This document shows positions 60,022 through 64,000 of a stretch of 64,000 nucleotides of DNA, piece after piece. The DNA is taken from positions 43,801 to 107,800 of the forward strand of contig CAYXVG010000021.1 in the NCBI GenBank assembly GCA_964468205.1, written 5' to 3'. The position numbers and the translations under genes were made by a program. Position 1 is the first letter of the stretch. The number at the start of each line of letters is the position of its first letter. Origin of the DNA: CAWELS01 sp964468205 (GTDB taxonomy: Bacteria > Acidobacteriota > Terriglobia > Bryobacterales > Bryobacteraceae). The notes under the pieces are model-generated. The model worked only from the letters and a program-made list of their open reading frames with translations. It did not search any database and was not told the DNA's origin.

Positions 60022-60998
60022 AGGCTCCTCCGTTTCGACCGCAGAAGCCAGATGAAAAACGGTCCGCCGAGCATGGCGGTGATCACTCCGACCGGGATTT
60101 CGGTAGGCGCGAGCGCCGTCCGCGCGACGGTGTCACAGATGGCAAGGAAGGCGGCTCCCACCAGGAACGACGCTGGAATCAGGAAGCGGTGGTCGGCGCC
60201 CCAGCGGAGGCGCAGCGCATGAGGCACGATCAGGCCGAGAAAGCCGATGGGGCCGGTAAGGGCGGTCACGGTCCCCGTGAGGAGCGAGCCGGCAATGAAA
60301 CCAATAACCATCAATCGCTGCGCGGAGACGCCGCGGGCTGCCGCCCAGTCTTCGCCGACCGCGAGCAGATTCAATTCCCGGGCTTTGGCGAAAACGAAGA
60401 CAACCACCGCCAGGACCAGCACCGACAAGATCGCAATGGTCGAGTACTCGACCGGCTCGATGCCTCCCATCAGCCAGCGCAGCACCATGAAGCTCTGGTT
60501 GAAAGTCACGATGTTGTGGAGGAAGAGAATGGCCGCCGCGCAAATAGAGTTGATGGTCACGCCGGCCAGAAGTAGGGTGAAGGAAGACATTCGCCGGCCC
60601 TGGGTGGAGATTCCGATGACAACGAGCAGTGATGCAGCCGCGCCGGCGGACGCCGCCAGCCAGAGAGCCGGCACGCTGCCCACCTCGCGCCAGCCGAAAC
60701 AGATCGCGAGCACGGCTCCGAGCGACGCCCCCGCTGCGACGCCGAGCACGTAAGGATCCGCCAGGGCGTCCCGCACAATCGCCTGGAAAATCACACCGGT
60801 TACGGCGAGCGCTCCGCCGACAACCAGGGCGAGCAGGACACGCGGCAGCCGGGCGTAAAACAGGATGTCGCTGTCAGGCGAGACGCCGCTCAGCGCCCGG
60901 CTCCAGTCAATGGAGGTGGAGCCGATCAGGGGGCTGATGACGGCGACGGCTAGTACCAACACGAAAGCCGCGAGCAGCGCCACGATCCTATTCTTCAT
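60012..60998 (-). CDS. btuC: Vitamin B12 (cobalamin/corrinoid) ABC transporter permease
   Basis: A 328-residue FecCD/BtuC permease with about ten helices. Family marks include LPRVLLALVVGGALAVTGVI, NPLADPYVLGV in the form ALADPYVLGVAAGASLGAV, the coupling segment GPIGFLGLIVPHALRL, and GADHRFLIPAS. It forms the membrane channel for corrinoid import with BtuD and BtuF. Overlaps btuD by 11 bases and cobU by 10. Confidence 0.92.
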   Translation of the reverse strand: MKNRIVALLAAFVLVLAVAVISPLIGSTSIDWSRALSGVSPDSDILFYARLPRVLLALVVGGALAVTGVIFQAIVRDALADPYVLGVAAGASLGAVLAICFGWREVGSVPALWLAASAGAAASLLVVIGISTQGRRMSSFTLLLAGVTINSICAAAILFLHNIVTFNQSFMVLRWLMGGIEPVEYSTIAILSVLVLAVVVFVFAKARELNLLAVGEDWAAARGVSAQRLMVIGFIAGSLLTGTVTALTGPIGFLGLIVPHALRLRWGADHRFLIPASFLVGAAFLAICDTVARTALAPTEIPVGVITAMLGGPFFIWLLRSKRRSLWL

Positions 60999-61758
60999 AA
61001 GTCAACCACGGCCGCCCGCCCGGTCCGTTCCTCATGCTGGCTGTCACTTCGAAGACGCTGCGGACGGTCTGTGGGGCGAGGGCTTCCCGCGGCAGCCCAT
61101 CGGCTACCACCCGTCCGCGGTTCAGCACGACGATTCGGTGCGAATAGGCTACGGCCAGGTTCAGGTCGTGAGTCGCCGCCACCACCAGCACGCCCCCGCG
61201 GCAGAGGTCGCGGAGAATCCGCTGGAAGGCGAGTTGGTGCTTGATGTCGAGGAATGTGGTCGGCTCGTCGAGCAGGAGCACTCGCGGTTCCTGCGCCAAC
61301 GCCGCGGCGAGCACTACCCGCTGGCACTCTCCGCCGCTCAGTGAGCGGAAATCCCGTGTCCGGTACGGGAGGACGTCGGCCGTCTCCATCGCCCGCTCGA
61401 CAGCGGCATGGTCTTCCGGAGCTTCAAACAGCCCGTCGCAATAGGGGGTGCGGCCCATCATTACAACCTGTTCGGCGGTGAAGGGGAACTCGAGCCGGAG
61501 GCTCTGTGGCACGAAGGAGACAGATCGCGCGAAATCTCGCCGGCGGCGCTGGCGTACCTCCGCGCCCTCGAAAAGGCACTTGCCGGTGTAGGTTGGCCGC
61601 AACCCGGCCATGATACCGAGCATAGTCGACTTGCCCGCGCCGTTTGGTCCCACCACCGAGACCATCTCGCCGGCCGGGAAGTCGAGTTCATCGACATCGA
61701 GTACAGTGGTTCCGTTGTAGCGCATTCGCGTTCGGCGAAGCTGGAACAGGGCGCTCAA
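60988..61758 (-). CDS. btuD: Vitamin B12 ABC transporter ATP-binding protein
   Basis: A 256-residue ATPase: Walker A GPNGAGKST, Q-loop SFVPQSLRLEF, signature LSGGECQRVVLAAALA, Walker B VLLLDEPTTFLD and switch His in AATHDLN. The start is a TTG at 61758 whose bases overlap the stop of btuF (TTGA), backed by GGAGG seven bases upstream; an ATG at 61725 is the alternative. Energises corrinoid import. Confidence 0.93.
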   Translation of the reverse strand: MSALFQLRRTRMRYNGTTVLDVDELDFPAGEMVSVVGPNGAGKSTMLGIMAGLRPTYTGKCLFEGAEVRQRRRRDFARSVSFVPQSLRLEFPFTAEQVVMMGRTPYCDGLFEAPEDHAAVERAMETADVLPYRTRDFRSLSGGECQRVVLAAALAQEPRVLLLDEPTTFLDIKHQLAFQRILRDLCRGGVLVVAATHDLNLAVAYSHRIVVLNRGRVVADGLPREALAPQTVRSVFEVTASMRNGPGGRPWLTYEE

Positions 61759-62621
61759 AAACTTGCCTCCGGATGCAGCATTTTCGCGAACGCCCTCGCT
61801 GCGTCTATCATGCGCGGGCCGGGAACCACGAAGATGTCCGAAGCTACCGCGTACACCCCGTTGCGCTGTACAGCGGCCAAGCTGGGGTAGCGCTGCCAGA
61901 GGCGGACGACGCGCCGCTTCTGCTCTTCGCTCACGCCGACTGTGTTTGCCATCTCGCCCATGTCAACGATGACCTCCGGGTTCCGGTCGAGCACTTCCTC
62001 GAGGGAAACCTTCGGATAGGGCGATATAGAGTCGCGGAACACGTTGTCGCCGCCGGCAATGGCGATCAATTCGTTGAGATAGGAAGCCTTGCCCACGGCC
62101 ATCAGCCCCTCGATGGCGCTTGGCGTACGGCCCACGATGAACATCATCCGCCGCTTTGGCAGCGGCGCCGTCTTCTGCCGGATGGCATTCAGCTCAGCCC
62201 GGATTCGCGCGTTTAGACGCTCTGCTTCCGGTTCGGCTCCAGTGACCTTGCCGAGGGTGGTGATTGCGTCGAAGATATCCTCCACTCCGGTGTGGCGGAG
62301 CTCCAGCACGTTCAGCCGGACGGCCTCCAGCTTCTCCTTCAGCCGCGCCGGGTTCTCCTGTATCACTACGAGGTCGGGCTCAAGGCTCAAGATGACTTCG
62401 ACGTTCGGTTGAATGTACGTTCCAATTTTGGTGATCTTCTTCGCCGCCTCGGGGTAGTGGCAAAACGTTGTCACTCCAACTAGCCGGTCTTCAAGCCCCA
62501 GGGCGAAGATCATCTCGGTGATGGAGGGGGCGGTGGAGACAATCCGGGCCGGCTGGGCGTAAAGGCAAGCCGCCAAGGCGAGGAACAGAATCGCCAGGCG
62601 GGATGGAAGACCGATTCCCAT
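61755..62621 (-). CDS. btuF: Cobalamin/corrinoid-binding protein of the B12 ABC transporter
   Basis: A 288-residue cluster A-3 binding protein. An N-terminal signal (LAILFLALAACLYAQ) precedes RIVSTAPSITEMIFALGLEDRLVGVT and EVILSLEPDLVVIQ, then the helical backbone and the C-terminal lobe (GRTPSAIEGLMAVGKASYLNELI, VSLEEVLDRNPEVIVD). The LAAC within the signal could be a lipobox. The ATG overlaps the TAA of cobD by one base; the longer open frame to 62966 lies inside cobD. It captures corrinoid in the periplasm and delivers it to BtuCD. Confidence 0.92.
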   Translation of the reverse strand: MGIGLPSRLAILFLALAACLYAQPARIVSTAPSITEMIFALGLEDRLVGVTTFCHYPEAAKKITKIGTYIQPNVEVILSLEPDLVVIQENPARLKEKLEAVRLNVLELRHTGVEDIFDAITTLGKVTGAEPEAERLNARIRAELNAIRQKTAPLPKRRMMFIVGRTPSAIEGLMAVGKASYLNELIAIAGGDNVFRDSISPYPKVSLEEVLDRNPEVIVDMGEMANTVGVSEEQKRRVVRLWQRYPSLAAVQRNGVYAVASDIFVVPGPRMIDAARAFAKMLHPEASF

Positions 62622-63628
62622 TAGCCGCTTATATAGCGTTTGAGAAGCGAGACGAAGCGCTCGTTCTCGGGACGCTGCCGGACGGCGATGCGGATGGCAT
62701 CCCCTTCGAGACCCGGCCAGCCGGTGCAATCTCGCACAAGGACCTTGTGCCGGGCGAGGAAGCGCGCCAGTTCGTCCGCGCCGCTCGCGAGATAGATCAG
62801 AATGAAGTTGGCTTCGGACCGGACGGGCGTGATTGCGGGGATCCGGCTCAATTGCTCCCACAGCCAGGCGCGCTCCCCGGCGATAAGCGCCCGCGTTCGC
62901 GCGGCGTACTCGATATCCTCCAGGCTGGCGAGTGCGGCGGCTTCGGCAAGGGCGTTCACCTGCCACGGTTCGCGCTTCTCGCGCAGCGCCGCGAGGTTGC
63001 CGGAGTCACCTACCAGGGCCCCCACGCGGAGGCCGGCGAGAGCGTAAAACTCGCTCATCGAGCGCAGCACGAAAAGATTCGGACGCTCTCCGATGAGTGA
63101 GAGCATCGACTTCGCATCGCTGAATTCAATGAAGGACTCATCCACCAGCACCGGATTCTTCGTGCGCAGAAGGTAGGTTTCCAGCCGTTCACGCGCCACG
63201 GTCTGTCCGATGACAGGGTTCGGATTGGCGAGGATCACCAAACCGCTCGCTGGCCACTTTCCAGTGTCGTTCCACGAAACCTCGTTCGCCAGCGTGTATG
63301 CGCGGAGCGCATCCGGGGAGCAGGGTACCGCCACGCTCGCCGTCTCTTTGCGCCACATGCGGGCGGTGAAGTAGAGAAGTTCAGTGGTCCCGTTTCCAGG
63401 AAGGATCCGCTCTGGTGGCATCTGCCAGCGCCGTGCCAGAGCTTCCACCAGAGCAGTGGGCATCCGCTCCGGGAAGTGGGGTACGCGATCCATCGCCGCG
63501 AATATTGCGTCGCGGGCACCCGGCGCCAAACCGAGCGGATTCACCGCTTCGCTGAAGTCGAGCGCCTCACGCCAGTCGAAACCGTATTCTCGGGCGAGGG
63601 CAAAGATGCCGCTGTCTTGAATTTCCAT
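62621..63628 (-). CDS. cobD: CobD/HisC-like aminotransferase-fold protein lacking the PLP lysine
   Basis: A 335-residue fold type I protein of the threonine-phosphate decarboxylase / histidinol-phosphate aminotransferase family. LDFSEAVNPLGLAPGARDAI, LPGNGTTELLYF, LANPNP (for NPNNPTG), LVDESFIEF and a C-terminal IRIAVR arginine are present. The PLP-lysine segment, normally SLTKFYALPGLRLG, reads SMSEFYALAGLRVG: Glu193 (codon GAG at 63050-63052) replaces the lysine that forms the Schiff base. Activity as a PLP enzyme is therefore doubtful. First gene after the riboswitch. Start at the ATG at 63628; a TTG six codons upstream (63646) is possible. CobD normally makes aminopropanol phosphate for the nucleotide loop. 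Confidence 0.82.
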   Translation of the reverse strand: MEIQDSGIFALAREYGFDWREALDFSEAVNPLGLAPGARDAIFAAMDRVPHFPERMPTALVEALARRWQMPPERILPGNGTTELLYFTARMWRKETASVAVPCSPDALRAYTLANEVSWNDTGKWPASGLVILANPNPVIGQTVARERLETYLLRTKNPVLVDESFIEFSDAKSMLSLIGERPNLFVLRSMSEFYALAGLRVGALVGDSGNLAALREKREPWQVNALAEAAALASLEDIEYAARTRALIAGERAWLWEQLSRIPAITPVRSEANFILIYLASGADELARFLARHKVLVRDCTGWPGLEGDAIRIAVRQRPENERFVSLLKRYISG

Positions 63629-63646
63629 AAACCGTCTGCTGAACAA

Positions 63647-64000
63647 CTAGTGAGGAAGAGGCGCGGACGCATTGACGTCTGCTCCGTCCCCCCTCGAAAA
63701 CGAACCAGATGAGCTTGCCGGGAACCGGTCTCCTGACTCGCGGCCGGCCTCGTTCGCAGGCGCCTTCCCGGGCAAGCCCAGTGGCAGCCGCGGCCTTTGT
63801 CTTGCCGCTCACAGTTGCGGGGCAGTGGCGGATTTGCGCCGCCTTCTCGTCATTCCCGGTGGAATGAATGCAAATCTGAAGGTATCACGCGATCGGCCGC
63901 GGCCGCAAAGGTGGAATGTCGGGTGGCCGGTCCGGCGCTTCCTTTGCTGGCGCTCGACAATGACTCGCCCTAGTTCCGCTCCCAGCGTGCAGCCTGGGGG
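63647..64000. other. Leader and upstream region of the cobalamin operon
   Basis: The part from 63647 to 63714 is the expression-platform stretch between the aptamer and cobD. The aptamer follows. From 63886 to 64000 no gene or promoter could be supported; it is GC-rich with a GCCGCGGCCGC run near 63896. Confidence 0.5.
63715..63885 (-). promoter_or_regulatory. Cobalamin (adenosylcobalamin) riboswitch
   Basis: On the minus strand the region holds the aptamer signatures in order: CACCGGGAATG, then CACTGCCCCGCAACTGTGAG, the B12 box GCCACTGGG followed by CCCGGGAAGG, and the closing CGAGTCAGGAGACCGG (63725-63741 in plus coordinates). These fit the conserved core of cobalamin riboswitches. It lies about 90 bases before cobD on the same strand and should shut the whole operon down when cobalamin is plentiful. 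The expression platform, whether terminator or start-site sequestration, could not be resolved. Confidence 0.95.

Noticed and set aside
62621..62966. Extended N-terminus for btuF.
   Set aside because: The extra 115 codons lie wholly within cobD in another frame; the ATG at 62621 starts a proper signal peptide and overlaps the cobD stop.
1..64000. tRNA, rRNA or other structured RNA genes besides the B12 riboswitch.
   Set aside because: No cloverleaf-like arms with a T-loop GGTTCRA pattern, rRNA blocks or other riboswitch cores were recognised by eye; a covariance-model scan would be decisive.

Overview
The window reads as chromosomal DNA from a GC-rich, free-living polysaccharide degrader. 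It most resembles Acidobacteriota of the Bryobacterales/Solibacter type. This rests on the mix of families seen: VWFA-related secreted proteins typical of that phylum, many sulfatases and glycoside hydrolases, numerous twin-arginine (Tat) signals on carbohydrate enzymes, DUF1080, SIMPL and RraA proteins, and the absence of SusC/SusD genes. That assignment is inference; no rRNA or other phylogenetic marker is present.

Layout. 1-7731: a carbohydrate locus with an MFS transporter (cut by the window edge), an arabinose/fucose-isomerase-like protein, a Tat sulfatase and an IclR-HTH/periplasmic-binding-protein hybrid regulator on the minus strand, divergent from a GH106-type rhamnosidase. 7759-8861: an intact IS630-family element. 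8874-10403: a zinc-ribbon/RDD membrane protein. 10818-15991: a minus-strand run of a Tat-exported DapA-like protein, a SIRT5-like sirtuin, a polyprenyl glycosylphosphotransferase, pyrE and a ceramidase-family protein. 16052-25746: two VWA-type secreted proteins, a coiled-coil membrane protein, moeA-moaC, an amidase, a rhamnonate-dehydratase-like enolase-superfamily protein, a SIMPL protein and a TIM-barrel protein.

25795-28717 is an accessory island bounded by two copies of a 76-bp imperfect direct repeat. It holds remnants that look like IS200/IS605, IS1 and IS1380 elements, a truncated GYD-domain gene and an intact Fic protein with a small upstream partner (putative toxin-antitoxin pair). 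28801-32782: a histidine kinase/NarL regulator pair, a receiver-only regulator, an ECF sigma factor and a secreted HMA protein paired with an ABM-type monooxygenase.

33393-55264 is the main carbohydrate region: sulfatase, GH29 fucosidase, RraA, SDR, GH10 xylanase, glucarate-dehydratase-like enzyme and MFS transporter on the minus strand with a divergent LysR regulator; then a Tat enolase-superfamily protein, a lipoprotein sulfatase, DUF1080 plus TIM-barrel isomerase, nitronate monooxygenase, an alkyltransferase-like protein, an aldo/keto reductase, and a GH51-GH2 pair. Together these suggest desulfation and debranching of a fucose/rhamnose/arabinose/xylose-containing polysaccharide, with sugar acids feeding enolase-superfamily dehydratases.

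55361-57128 is a MacB/LolD-type ABC pair. 57262-63885 is a tightly overlapping cobalamin uptake and salvage operon (cobD-btuF-btuD-btuC-cobU-cobS-cobC-cobT) behind a clear cobalamin riboswitch. Its CobD-like protein has glutamate where the PLP-binding lysine should be.

No tRNA, rRNA, CRISPR array, integrase or phage module was seen. The high GC content produces many long antisense open frames, which were left out.
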